A stretch of 64,000 bases of DNA from Ectobacillus funiculus (GTDB lineage: Bacteria; Bacillota; Bacilli; Bacillales; Bacillaceae_G): positions 62,001 to 126,000 of the forward strand of contig NZ_SCFM01000018.1 of assembly GCF_004138295.1 (NCBI RefSeq), written 5' to 3'. The translations under genes were made by a program, and so were the position numbers. How positions within the stretch are numbered: position 1 is the stretch's first letter; every line of letters begins with the position of its first letter. Below, piece by piece: positions 1 through 7,250 of the stretch. Under the pieces are notes generated by a model. The model did not search any database and was not told the origin of the DNA. It saw only the letters and a list, made by a program, of their open reading frames with translations.

Positions 1-578
1 TAGCCCTTACTTACATAGCCCTCTAAAATTACAAACCATTGCAGGGATTCTGTTCGAATAGATTCCTTCGCCGCAAGCTCAATGGCGCTATTCCAATCTT
101 CCTGTTCCTCATAAAAGGCACGAGCTAAGGATGTGACGTTTGGATAATCAGGGTTGAGCGATACTGCCTCCTGAATTACTTTGAAAGCAGACTCCGTTTT
201 ATTCTGTTCGATATGAAGCGAAAATAGCTGTAGTGCAATTTCTGTCGTTAACGTACTGCAATCTGTAACAATAGATGTATACAGCTCTTCGGCACGGTCT
301 AATATGCCAATCTCAAAATAGCTATCAGCGATATTTTTTATTGCCCACGGCTGCAATTCATTCTCGACCTTTTCCCATTTAAAAATAGCTGCTTCTAAAT
401 CCTTGCTGTGGTAATAGATCTCGCCTTGCGCAAAACGAATATAAGACAAATCAGCGGTCTCACTGCTTTCCTCTGTCCGGTACAACGCTCCAAGTACTTC
501 AATCGGCTGTCTCGTTTCATTTTCTATTAAAAAGGTTTCATAATATGACTTGTTAATAAACTGCTTCTCGACTGTCAT
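1..578 (-). CDS. TPR-repeat protein, N-terminal part (runs off the left edge)
   Basis: The reading frame stays open from the window edge to an ATG at 578, which has a strong upstream GGAGGAAAA site (reverse strand of 580-588). The visible 192 residues start MTVEKQFINKSYYETF. They are mostly alpha-helical with repeated TPR-like spacing of small and aromatic residues, for example 'ELQPWAIKNIADSYFEIG' followed by 'AEELYTSI', and later 'SLNPDYPNVTSLARAFYEE'. TPR domains mediate protein-protein contacts, so no specific reaction can be given. There is no signal peptide, so a cytoplasmic location is likely. The C-terminus lies outside the window, so fusion to another domain cannot be excluded. TPR assignment is fairly sure; function is unknown. 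Confidence 0.75.
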   Translation of the reverse strand, partial: MTVEKQFINKSYYETFLIENETRQPIEVLGALYRTEESSETADLSYIRFAQGEIYYHSKDLEAAIFKWEKVENELQPWAIKNIADSYFEIGILDRAEELYTSIVTDCSTLTTEIALQLFSLHIEQNKTESAFKVIQEAVSLNPDYPNVTSLARAFYEEQEDWNSAIELAAKESIRTESLQWFVILEGYVSKG

Positions 579-767
579 GGTTTTCCTCCGATATACAGTA
601 AATTCATTAAAAATAGGGACCAAAATTTGGACAACTGTCCTTTTTCAATCTCTTTATTTTATCATATTTTTTGTGTGACAAAGTTTTATTTAACTTTCAT
701 TTACATGACAATAAAGAGGTTTTATGTAAAAATTTTAACATGATTTCAAAGAAACTTTCGGTTTTTT

Positions 768-890
768 AAAGAAAACTCGACGATTGGCGAAGACAGAAGC
801 CTAGTTACACTTACACTGTATGCCTAAAATTTCTCACTACGTCGAATGGTCTCCTAGCTAAAAGTTTATACTTTCTTTGTTAAAATGCAA
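768..890 (+). repeat. Dispersed intergenic repeat, copy 1 (5' part shortened)
   Basis: Begins with GAAAACTCGACGATTGGCG, jumps directly to GAAGACAGAAGCC, then carries the full 3' module (CTTACACTGTA, CCTAAAATTTCTCACTACGTCGAA, CTAGCTAAAAGTTTATACTTTC). It lies in the 505-bp gap between the TPR gene and the methyltransferase gene. Apart from this copy and the terminator at 980-1017, the gap shows only AT-rich sequence. Confidence 0.85.
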
Positions 891-979
891 GAACAATGAC
901 AAAGATCTATGAGTTTATTACAATCAAAATACTATATACATAATATAAAGATATAACTATAATAAAAACCGGACAAAAA

Positions 980-1017
980 CGAAAAAATTAGGCGAATCTG
1001 AATTATCAGTTCGCCAA
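980..1017 (-). terminator. Rho-independent terminator of the methyltransferase gene
   Basis: On the minus strand GGCGAA (1015-1010) pairs with TTCGCC (996-991) around a loop and is followed by TAATTTTTTCG. It lies about 70 nt past the methyltransferase stop codon. Confidence 0.6.
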
Positions 1018-1083
1018 AGATAATACTTTCCCAAGCCCACAGGCTAGTCCGTTACAAGAAAATCCCTACATAAACTTTTATTT

Positions 1084-1923
1084 TCAGAGACGCACCGGAT
1101 TCCAATATATTAAAGCAGCATGAAACGGATATACATACTCATATGTACCGTCTTTTTCTAACACATATTTATTGATAACACTCTCCACCTCACGAGCGTT
1201 ATAGGCCGTATCCAAAATCTTTGTAGTGTTGTCACGAAGCAATTTTTCATAAGAGGAATAGCTTTTTTTGCTTTGTAATTTCACAATCTTGCAATTTGCT
1301 AAAATTCCAAGCTGATACAATACATTCAAAATATGAATATAATCCCGGCGTCTTAAATTGATTTTATATCCCATTTGCTGGAGCTCCATATAGTGAGGTT
1401 TTTCCGGTCCGGTTGTCATTCCTGCAATTACTAGCCGATTTGCCGTCTCATTCATTTTTAATAATGCCTTCCCTATATCATACATTCGATAGTAACAGTT
1501 AAATCCAAACACCACGTCATATGTTGCGCTTGCTTTTTCATTCTCCCACTTTTCATGAATCAGCTGCATGTTACCGATACCTTTGTCAGCAGCTTGGGCT
1601 TCTAGAAATTGGACAATGCTTTTTGAACTGTCTATACATGTAAGCTTCTGAACTTGATCGGCGATTGCAAAGGTATAATTTCCCCATCCAGGACCAATTT
1701 CCAATACGTGATCATCACTGTTTAAAAGCGTCAGAAGTTCCTGCTGCACGATTTGTGCGTATGGATCTGGTTTATGCCGTTCCTTTCTCTTCAGCATAGA
1801 AGACCAAAAATCCTCTTCAGCCTGGTCATCTTTTAATCGCTTCGGTATGTTTCCGTTATGATCTGTCATGGATTCCTTCCATAGCTCTATATAATCATAG
1901 GCTTTTTGTATTTCCATCTTCAT
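1084..1923 (-). CDS. Class I SAM-dependent methyltransferase
   Basis: The protein has 279 residues. The Rossmann-fold SAM-binding motif I is clear around residues 74-83 (VLEIGPGWGNYT). An acidic motif II follows (LTCIDSSKSIVQFLEAQ), and the motif IV region is YDVVFGFNCYYRM. This places it in the broad class I methyltransferase superfamily, acting in the cytoplasm on an unidentified substrate. The start ATG at 1923 is preceded by GGAGAGAAACGA. The second Met (MKMEIQ) is an alternative start two codons on. The gene appears monocistronic, with its own terminator downstream. Neither the neighbours nor the C-terminal half (residues 170-279) reveal the substrate. Family assignment is solid; specificity is unknown. 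Confidence 0.85.
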   Translation of the reverse strand: MKMEIQKAYDYIELWKESMTDHNGNIPKRLKDDQAEEDFWSSMLKRKERHKPDPYAQIVQQELLTLLNSDDHVLEIGPGWGNYTFAIADQVQKLTCIDSSKSIVQFLEAQAADKGIGNMQLIHEKWENEKASATYDVVFGFNCYYRMYDIGKALLKMNETANRLVIAGMTTGPEKPHYMELQQMGYKINLRRRDYIHILNVLYQLGILANCKIVKLQSKKSYSSYEKLLRDNTTKILDTAYNAREVESVINKYVLEKDGTYEYVYPFHAALIYWNPVRL

Positions 1924-2106
1924 TCGTTTCTCTCCAGTCTGTATAATTCAAATATGCTTTCAAGCTGTTCTGGTTCAAATCTAAAAACAGCTAAGAATTA
2001 TTTTATAGATGATAAAGAAAGTTTGATTATACTTGTAATTCTTAAAATTTGAAACTGAATTTTCAATATGACAGTAATACAAAAAGCTATTCCTAAAATG
2101 AAATAA

Positions 2107-2143
2107 TCCCCTGCTGCTCCATTTATAAACAGAACAACAAGGG
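2107..2143 (-). terminator. Probable terminator after the small ORF at 2201-2392
   Basis: Minus-strand hairpin: CCCTTGTTGTTCT pairs with GGAGCAGCAGGG with one bulged U and several G-U pairs, and is followed by GATTATTTC. It is weaker than a classic terminator. Confidence 0.4.
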
Positions 2144-2200
2144 ATCTAAGTACACACCGTATGTTTCACCTATATGCTTTCCTTTCCACTGCATGAGGAC

Positions 2201-2392
2201 TCATGTCATGATAAAAATATCTTTCTTTTCTTCTTTCTTTTCCTCTTTCTTATCCAATACTTCCCGCACTGCATCTTCCCACCAGTAAGGCTCATCCTGC
2301 TCTGGAATAACTGGTTGCACTGTCCTCAGTACCTTTACATCGGCCATTTCACAACAGATTTCATATACTTCATCAAATTGAACGAGAGACAT
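2201..2392 (-). CDS. Small acidic hypothetical protein (63 aa)
   Basis: The frame starts at ATG 2392, eight bases after a GGGAGG Shine-Dalgarno site. An upstream in-frame TTG (2410) and ATG (2398) are too close to, or within, that site. The protein (MSLVQFDEVYEICCEMADVK...) has an adjacent Cys-Cys pair, a WWED motif, and a highly charged Lys/Glu C-terminus (DKKEEKKEEKKD). There is no membrane segment. I do not recognise a family. A well-formed CcpA-type cre box lies about 90 bp upstream (2482-2495), so it may be carbon-catabolite controlled. Existence is supported by the ribosome binding site, the operator and a downstream hairpin. Function is unknown. Confidence 0.6.
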   Translation of the reverse strand: MSLVQFDEVYEICCEMADVKVLRTVQPVIPEQDEPYWWEDAVREVLDKKEEKKEEKKDIFIMT

Positions 2393-2481
2393 TTCCATTA
2401 CCTCCCTCAAATTAAGTTATTTCTTACAGCCTTATTATATATCCATTTTTTTCAAAACACCACACCTAATCGCACTTAAAT

Positions 2482-2495
2482 TGTGACCGCTTACA
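2482..2495. promoter_or_regulatory. CcpA cre box
   Basis: Reverse strand TGTAAGCGGTCACA fits the cre consensus TGWAANCGNTNWCA at every position. It sits upstream of the small gene ending at 2201. The rest of the 460-bp gap (2393-2852) holds repeat copy 2 and the DUF1904 terminator. Confidence 0.6.
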
Positions 2496-2557
2496 TATTT
2501 TTGTTGAAAATTTTACTCATATCGTCACCTTTTGCAATAAAAACTACGTAATTTGTT

Positions 2558-2694
2558 GAAGAAAACTCGCCGATTGGCAAGCCCTGCCCTTGGGTGAAGA
2601 CAGAGGCGCAGCCCTACTTATACTGTATTCCTAAAATTTCCGGCTACGTCGAGTTGGCTTCCGTCCAGAAATTTATACTTTCCTACAGTGTAAC
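2558..2694 (+). repeat. Dispersed intergenic repeat, copy 2 (full length)
   Basis: Complete element. It runs from GAAAACTCGCCGATTGGC through CCCTTGGGTGAAGACAGAGGC, CTTATACTGTATTCCTAAAA, GGCTACGTCGAG and CAGAAATTTATACTTTCC to ACAGTGTAA. Confidence 0.9.
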
Positions 2695-2787
2695 AAAAGG
2701 TAAAAATAACTGCTTCATACCCATAGTGTATTTCTATGATTTATCCATACGTCGAATTCCTTCTTGGCTCAAATTTTATAGCTTTTC

Positions 2788-2835
2788 AAATAAAAAAAGA
2801 AAACAGAAGCCTTTCGAATATACACGACTGGCTTC
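2788..2835 (-). terminator. Terminator of the DUF1904 gene
   Basis: Minus-strand GAAGCC (2835-2830) pairs with GGCTTC (2811-2806) and is followed by TGTTTTCTTTTTTTATT. It begins about 18 nt after the stop codon at 2853. Confidence 0.6.
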
Positions 2836-2852
2836 CGTTTCTCACAAATACT

Positions 2853-3185
2853 CTATTCGTCACATCTGCTTCCATTTATGTAATAAGCGGACTCTGCCAA
2901 TGAAATAAATGTAACCTCTACCTCTTGAATACCTGTCCCCATTATATACTTTGTAATAGCTTGGGCGAATTTATCACGGATTTCCTGTCCACGCTCAAAC
3001 CATTTCACCTCAATTAGAGGAAACGATGGTACTTCTTCTCCGTCAAAGATAAAAACAGATTGTGGTACTTCGAATGTGAAATTATCTGTTCCACAATCGC
3101 AAATAGCTGCAAGCTCTTCCACTAAAGGCTTGCTGATTTCCTTTGTTTGTTCAAGTGTAATTCCCCGAATAACAATATGTGGCAA
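2853..3185 (-). CDS. DUF1904 family protein
   Basis: The protein has 110 residues and begins MPHIVIRGITLEQTKEIS. The N-terminal 'PHI.IRG' strand followed by a helix, and the later segments 'FTFEVPQSVFIFDG' and 'PLIEVKWFERGQEIRDKFAQ', match the small DUF1904 proteins of Bacillus as I know them. These have a tautomerase-like alpha/beta pattern, but no activity is established. The start codon is TTG at 3185, eight bases after AAGGGAG; there is no better ATG upstream. It is a single gene with its own terminator. The family call is from memory and reasonably confident; the role is unknown. Confidence 0.7.
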   Translation of the reverse strand: MPHIVIRGITLEQTKEISKPLVEELAAICDCGTDNFTFEVPQSVFIFDGEEVPSFPLIEVKWFERGQEIRDKFAQAITKYIMGTGIQEVEVTFISLAESAYYINGSRCDE

Positions 3186-3307
3186 AATGATTTCTCCCTT
3201 CTTTGCTTGGTCATCTTTATTATACGCATTTAGGGACTCGTTTTGCTGCTATATTTTGCCCTTTATTCGCTCCACTAGGAATGATTAGTGAAGTTGACTC
3301 TTACCTG

Positions 3308-3715
3308 TTACACCTGCTCCTTCTTCCGTCCAAGCTGCTCTTTTCGTTTTTTCAGCTCCTCAAAATGAGCCATACCGATGTTTTTTGAACCGAGCTGTGC
3401 ACCAGAATCACCATAGAACCCATGAAAGTCAGAACCGCCTGTTTGAACAAGACCATATCGCTCGGCTAACTCTCGTGCCCTCATTTCGTGTTCTTCATTA
3501 TACAGCGGATGCTTCACTTCAATTCCTTCGAGTCGAGTCCAGCTGCCACCCACCCCGTAACTGCCTCAAAGTTATTGAATTGACCAGGGTGAGCCAGGAC
3601 CGGAACACCTCCTGCCTTCCGAATAACACGTATTGCATCAAACACATCGATATACTGAATTGGCACGTATGCAATACCTTGCGGATATAAGTTTGTTCCT
3701 CTTTCTTAAAGTACA
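3308..3715 (-). pseudogene. Decayed PHP-domain phosphoesterase (C-terminal remnant with frameshifts)
   Basis: Two adjacent minus-strand frames together encode the C-terminal part of a TrpH/YciV-like PHP phosphoesterase. One frame reads AIRVIRKAGGVPVLAHPGQF and continues to AVTGWVAAGLDS. The next reads LEGIEVKHPLYNEEHEMRA and includes QTGGSDFHG, a PHP metal-binding motif. The frames are separated by a GACTCGACTC tandem duplication near 3535-3545: removing one 5-bp unit restores AGLEGIEVKHP. A second frame break (one missing G) lies near 3674-3677, where CGCAAGG joins TATTGCATAC. The N-terminal half, including the metal-binding HxH, is absent; the frame runs into the terminator of the neighbouring gene at 3717-3754. 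This is almost certainly non-functional. Confidence 0.8.
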
Positions 3716-3716
3716 A

Positions 3717-3754
3717 AAAAAGGGACGCAAACATATACAACGCCTGCGTCCCTT
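3717..3754 (-). terminator. Terminator of the M20 deacylase gene
   Basis: AGGGACGCA (3721-3729) pairs with TGCGTCCCT (3745-3753). On the minus strand it is followed by a T-run. The stop codon of the M20 gene is 12 nt away. Confidence 0.75.
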
Positions 3755-3765
3755 CCTTTTATCTC

Positions 3766-5049
3766 TTATTCAGCTTTACTCGTATGACACCATTCATAAA
3801 TAAATGCAAGGATTACCTTCGTAAACTCAATAAGCTGCTTTACCGCTACCTTTTCATTCACAGAGTGCGCTTCCTGCAGCGTTCCCGGTCCATAAATAGC
3901 CGCTGGAATTTGAAACTCACTAAACCACCCTCCGTCTGTAACCGTTGGGGACATATCAATCGTCGCCTGGCGATGAAGTGTTTTCTCATGGAGCGAGAAT
4001 AATGTTTGTACGGCTGCATGATTCTGGTCTACTTCTAAAGACGGGAAGATTTCCCCTCGATCAATAATCATAGATTCACCGCCCCATTGAAATTGCGGAG
4101 GATTCTCCCGCAGCCATGGGTCGGCATCTGCAATTTTACGGATAAAGCTCTCGATTTCTTGTGCTACCTGATGATGTGTTTCATTTGGATAGAAATGCAC
4201 AGTAATCCAAAGACGGCATTCGTCCGCAATAAAGGCTGCGTGGCGCCCTCCTTCAATCACTGCAGGGTTAATTGTTGTCATTCCCGGCGGATACCCTTCA
4301 TAGGTTTTCATCACTGCCCAATGTCTTTCAAGCTCCTGAAGACCTTGAATAATTTTCATCATCTTCTCAATGGCGCTTGCTCCAAACAATCGCCCTCCTG
4401 CATGAAGCATTTGGCGTCTCGTTGCATCATGAAAGGTTTGCGGACTTTTGACTGTGATCCACCCTGTAATAACCCCGCCTTGCCCTTGAATATGCAAATC
4501 ACTTGTATCAACAACCAAGGCAAAATCAGCATTATAGCCGCGCTTGCAACATTGGAGCGTCCCTGCCTCTCCAACCTCTTCACCGATTACAGATTCAAAA
4601 ATTAAATCCCCCGGCAGTTCAATCCCTGCCTCATGAAGCAGCTGAATCGCAAACAAAGCCCCTGCAATCCCCCCCTTCATATCCGCAGCGCCCCGACCGA
4701 CTACATATCCATCCTCTACAAACGGGGCAAACGGACCTGTTTTCCACGGTTCATCCTCGGATACCTCGGCAACATCTACATGTCCATTAATAATAAGGCT
4801 TTTATGTTGCGCTGATTCCTTCCCTTTCTTTACACCCACTACATTTGGGTCTCCCGGATATACATCCCATTGATCAATAGAAAAGCCGCATTTTTGTAGA
4901 AACTCCCCTACAAATTCCTGAATATCGCTCGTATTCCGTGCTGGCGGAGCAGGAGTTTCAAATTCAATCAGCTTTTTGGTCAACTCAATAAGCTCTTCCT
5001 TTCGTGCATCAATTTGCTGTAATAGTACTGAGATCTGTTCGTTCACCAC
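3766..5049 (-). CDS. M20-family deacylase / metallopeptidase (ArgE/DapE type)
   Basis: The protein has 427 residues and full family length. Zinc-ligand motifs are visible: NGHVDV (about residues 90-95), GRGAADMKGG (about 118-127) with the second ligand Asp, and the catalytic/ligand pair in VIGEEVGEAGT (about 155-165). A dimerisation lid domain follows, then the C-terminal His region (GPGTLQEAHSVNEKV). Proteins of this type hydrolyse N-acyl amino acids or dipeptides in the cytoplasm. The closest Bacillus match I recall is YodQ, an acetylornithine-deacetylase-like protein, but no arginine genes are nearby, so the substrate is open. Translation starts at GTG (5049 or 5046) after GGGAGAG. It is monocistronic, with a strong terminator. 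Confidence 0.85.
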   Translation of the reverse strand: MVNEQISVLLQQIDARKEELIELTKKLIEFETPAPPARNTSDIQEFVGEFLQKCGFSIDQWDVYPGDPNVVGVKKGKESAQHKSLIINGHVDVAEVSEDEPWKTGPFAPFVEDGYVVGRGAADMKGGIAGALFAIQLLHEAGIELPGDLIFESVIGEEVGEAGTLQCCKRGYNADFALVVDTSDLHIQGQGGVITGWITVKSPQTFHDATRRQMLHAGGRLFGASAIEKMMKIIQGLQELERHWAVMKTYEGYPPGMTTINPAVIEGGRHAAFIADECRLWITVHFYPNETHHQVAQEIESFIRKIADADPWLRENPPQFQWGGESMIIDRGEIFPSLEVDQNHAAVQTLFSLHEKTLHRQATIDMSPTVTDGGWFSEFQIPAAIYGPGTLQEAHSVNEKVAVKQLIEFTKVILAFIYEWCHTSKAE

Positions 5050-5063
5050 TTAACTCTCCCTCT

Positions 5064-5136
5064 CCTTATACTGTATTCCTAAAATTTCTCGCTACATCGG
5101 ATTGTCTTCCAGCTAGAAATTTATACTTAAAGTGAA
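5064..5136 (+). repeat. Dispersed intergenic repeat, copy 3 (3' module only)
   Basis: Contains CTTATACTGTATTCCTAAAA, CGCTACATCGGATTG and CCAGCTAGAAATTTATACTT, but lacks the 5' hairpin and the GAAGACAG segment. A terminator begins 5 nt later. Confidence 0.85.
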
Positions 5137-5140
5137 AGAA

Positions 5141-5185
5141 AAGCAGAGGATATAGAACGTTTTAGCGTTCTAGCCTCTGCTTTTT
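5141..5185 (-). terminator. Terminator of the HAD phosphatase gene (works both ways)
   Basis: AGCAGAGG...AGAACG pairs with CGTTCT...CCTCTGCT, with T-runs on both sides. It lies between repeat copy 3 and the HAD phosphatase stop codon at 5322. Confidence 0.7.
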
Positions 5186-5321
5186 ATATGAGCAATACAA
5201 TAGGCTACAGTTGATTAAACACCTATTGTGTCAATCCCCTTCAACAGCAGTAAATAGAAACTCTTGTTAACATACTTTGAAAACTATTTATAGGGTTAAC
5301 AGTCTATAATCCTTCTACTCT

Positions 5322-6101
5322 CTAGATAAGCCCAAGCTTCTCCAACCCATGCTTTACGCCATCTTCCTCTGCGGTAATTGTAACCATATCAGCATGGGCC
5401 TGCACTTCAGGAATCGCATTCCCCATTGCTACTCCCATACCAACCATGGAGAGCATTTCAACATCATTCAAACCGTCTCCAAAAGCAACAGCCTCTTCCT
5501 GAGAGACCCCTAATTGCTCTAGAACCTTTAGAATCCCGGTTGCTTTTGTTGTATTCGCACAATTTACATCGCATGTACGCATCCCTGGGCTGCTCCATCT
5601 TCTAAAATATAGCTCTGGAATACTTTTTTGATACCCCTGCTCCTCCTCTGCTTCACAGTGAAGAAACAATTGATAAATATTCTCCTCTTTCCAAAATGCA
5701 GGTGCCTCCTGCAATCCCGATACATCTTGACGAAATGCCTCCTTGACATAAGGATGCTCTATTTCTGTTACCCTTAGATCTGCTCCTCCAAGGTATGTTA
5801 ATGGATGCTTATAATCATTCGTCCGAATATAAAGCTTCTCTAGTACATGCTTCTCAATCGGTTTTCGATGGATAATTTCTCCCCTATGATATACATAAGA
5901 TCCGTTAAAGAAAATCATCGACTGTACATCTAAATCATGAATAACAGGCTTTGCAAAATAAGGTGCTCGTCCCGTTGCGATCACGACATGGATATTATTC
6001 TCCTGAAGTCGTCGCACTGCCTGCTTTGTTGCATTCGTTACACTCTTTCCATGTGGCAAAATCGTACCGTCAATATCTAAGAAAACAACTTTGTACTTCA
6101 T
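5322..6101 (-). CDS. Cof-type HAD-IIB family phosphatase
   Basis: The protein has 259 residues from ATG 6101, which follows GGGGGGAATTTTGATA. The N-terminus MKYKVVFLDIDGTILPHG carries HAD motif I (DxDGT). Motif II is VIATGR; the Lys and motif IV are in the C-terminus (AVAFGDGLNDVEMLSMVGMGVAMGNA). The long insertion between motifs II and III is a type IIB cap. Members dephosphorylate sugar phosphates, nucleotides or cofactors such as FMN and PLP in the cytoplasm. Specificity cannot be read from the sequence. It appears to be transcribed alone, from a promoter in the 570-bp gap to its right. Confidence 0.85.
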   Translation of the reverse strand: MKYKVVFLDIDGTILPHGKSVTNATKQAVRRLQENNIHVVIATGRAPYFAKPVIHDLDVQSMIFFNGSYVYHRGEIIHRKPIEKHVLEKLYIRTNDYKHPLTYLGGADLRVTEIEHPYVKEAFRQDVSGLQEAPAFWKEENIYQLFLHCEAEEEQGYQKSIPELYFRRWSSPGMRTCDVNCANTTKATGILKVLEQLGVSQEEAVAFGDGLNDVEMLSMVGMGVAMGNAIPEVQAHADMVTITAEEDGVKHGLEKLGLI

Positions 6102-6186
6102 TATCAAAATTCCCCCCGTGCCTAGACAAGAAACATTCTGTCTCGATAGATATAGTAATTCCTTCTAGTACATCAAAACATTTTAT

Positions 6187-6218
6187 CTCATGCAGGCCCC
6201 CGGCAAACTATGAGACGG
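6187..6218. other. Inverted repeat in the leader region of the HAD phosphatase gene
   Basis: TCTCAT and ATGAGA flank a GC-rich core (GCAGGCCCCCGGC) in otherwise AT-rich DNA, about 85-115 nt upstream of the HAD start codon. It could be a structured 5' leader or an old terminator. I cannot match it to a known riboswitch. The remainder of 6219-6560 shows only AT-rich sequence. Confidence 0.35.
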
Positions 6219-6567
6219 TAGTCTACAAACATAAAACACCTTCTATTGTAGCACGTTCATTCGTTTGCAGAAGTAAAAAGTTCTTTCTCCCATTCCTTCC
6301 TTGGGCTTCATTCCAGAATCTAAAGCCCTACTTTCATTATATAGAAAAAATTATATAAGCTATGTTTAATTTTTGTAAAATATATAAAACCCCATATTTT
6401 ACTTATTTATCCACCAAAGAAATCTTCTTCTTAGTGATATAGATTAAAAATAAGCTCCTATTATTTGGCTGTATTCTATCTCATCTTAACTTCTTTTTAC
6501 TTACAAACCAATTAAAAACAAGCTATCCATTATCCGGTAAAATATTCTGAAAATTTTAAAAAATAAC

Positions 6568-6595
6568 TTGTCAAACAGGCTACTTTATGTAAAAA
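6568..6595 (+). promoter_or_regulatory. Promoter of the first 33-aa peptide gene
   Basis: TTGTCA, 16 bp, TAAAAA. The same block (TTATGTAAAAATAGA followed by GTTCACAA...TTC.GTCACATTT) recurs upstream of the paralogous peptide gene at 11522, which supports a functional unit. Confidence 0.5.
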
Positions 6596-6670
6596 TAGAG
6601 ATACAGAAGTTCACAATTCTGTCACATTTAAAAAATGTGCTAACTGATAACGAGAGAGGAGTTTGATAGT

Positions 6671-6772
6671 ATGCTAGAATTCTTAGTAGGAATGGCACTT
6701 TTTTCTCCGTTTTTCTTGTTACCAATTGTGTTAAGACAATACTTTAAAAGCTCTTCATTAGATGTTGCGTGA
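6671..6772 (+). CDS. 33-aa hydrophobic peptide, paralogue A (MLEF family)
   Basis: ATG at 6671 follows GAGAGGAG. The product starts MLEFLVGMALFSPFFLLP and ends in a short charged tail (LRQYFKSSSLDVA). Residues 3-21 could form one membrane-spanning helix. A paralogue at 11522-11623 shares MLEF, GMALFSPFF, LP and YF, plus a conserved promoter and leader. Both are followed by a CcpA-like palindrome, and this copy also by a clear terminator. The preserved coding pattern and shared upstream DNA argue that it is a real gene. It could be a membrane-enzyme accessory peptide or a toxin-like peptide; no family is recognised. Confidence 0.65.
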   Translation: MLEFLVGMALFSPFFLLPIVLRQYFKSSSLDVA

Positions 6773-6781
6773 AAATATAAA

Positions 6782-6795
6782 TGTAAGCACTTACA
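6782..6795. promoter_or_regulatory. cre-like palindrome just after the peptide gene
   Basis: TGTAAGCACTTACA, ten bases past the stop codon. The centre is CA instead of CG, so it is an imperfect cre. The paralogous locus has a perfect cre in the same place (11633-11646). Confidence 0.35.
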
Positions 6796-6807
6796 ATAAC
6801 CAAATGT

Positions 6808-6843
6808 AAGCCATGCGATTGATTCGCATGGCTTTTTGTTTTA
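6808..6843 (+). terminator. Terminator of peptide gene A
   Basis: GCCATGCG (6810-6817) and CGCATGGC (6825-6832) form an 8-bp perfect stem followed by TTTTTGTTTT. Beyond it, to 7250, I see no supportable gene. Confidence 0.8.
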
Positions 6844-7250
6844 TCTTTTTCCGACAGAGGACTCCCTCTGCAAGCACGGCATGGGCGTAACTCGGTGGCA
6901 AGTAAGAAAGAAATGTCGTTTAGACGCTCATCCATAATACCGTCATATGAACACCCATCACTTAGATAAAATCACCAAAACCAACCAGAAAGAAGAGGGA
7001 GAAAATAAAGAAATGATTTTCCTATCGAATCTATAAACAAGCTGCCTCTCTTGATTTGAATCAGGAACTTTCTCGTTCTCCCCGTCTCTACAACGGAGCG
7101 ATACACATCGATTACATTATTTTTCATTTCATCCATTAAACAGTTCATAGTTATATTTGTATACATTTTTGTATTATTATTTTTCTAGAGCCCCTCCATT
7201 TTTCTTGGAAGGAGCCGCTTATACTTCTTTATCTTACGAAAGAAGGCATA

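Noticed and set aside
2594-2908. 104-codon open frame on the plus strand
   Set aside because: It is a translation of repeat copy 2 and the DUF1904 terminator; no ribosome binding site, and other copies do not keep the frame.
4087-4605. 172-codon plus-strand frame
   Set aside because: Shadow of the M20 deacylase on the opposite strand; no ribosome binding site and low-quality composition.
6744-6935. 63-codon minus-strand frame
   Set aside because: Overlaps the terminator of peptide gene A and has no start site or recognisable sequence.
6972-7166. 64-codon minus-strand frame beginning MYTNITMNCLMDEMKNN
   Set aside because: No Shine-Dalgarno before any of its ATGs and no recognisable domain; could be a remnant but not supportable.
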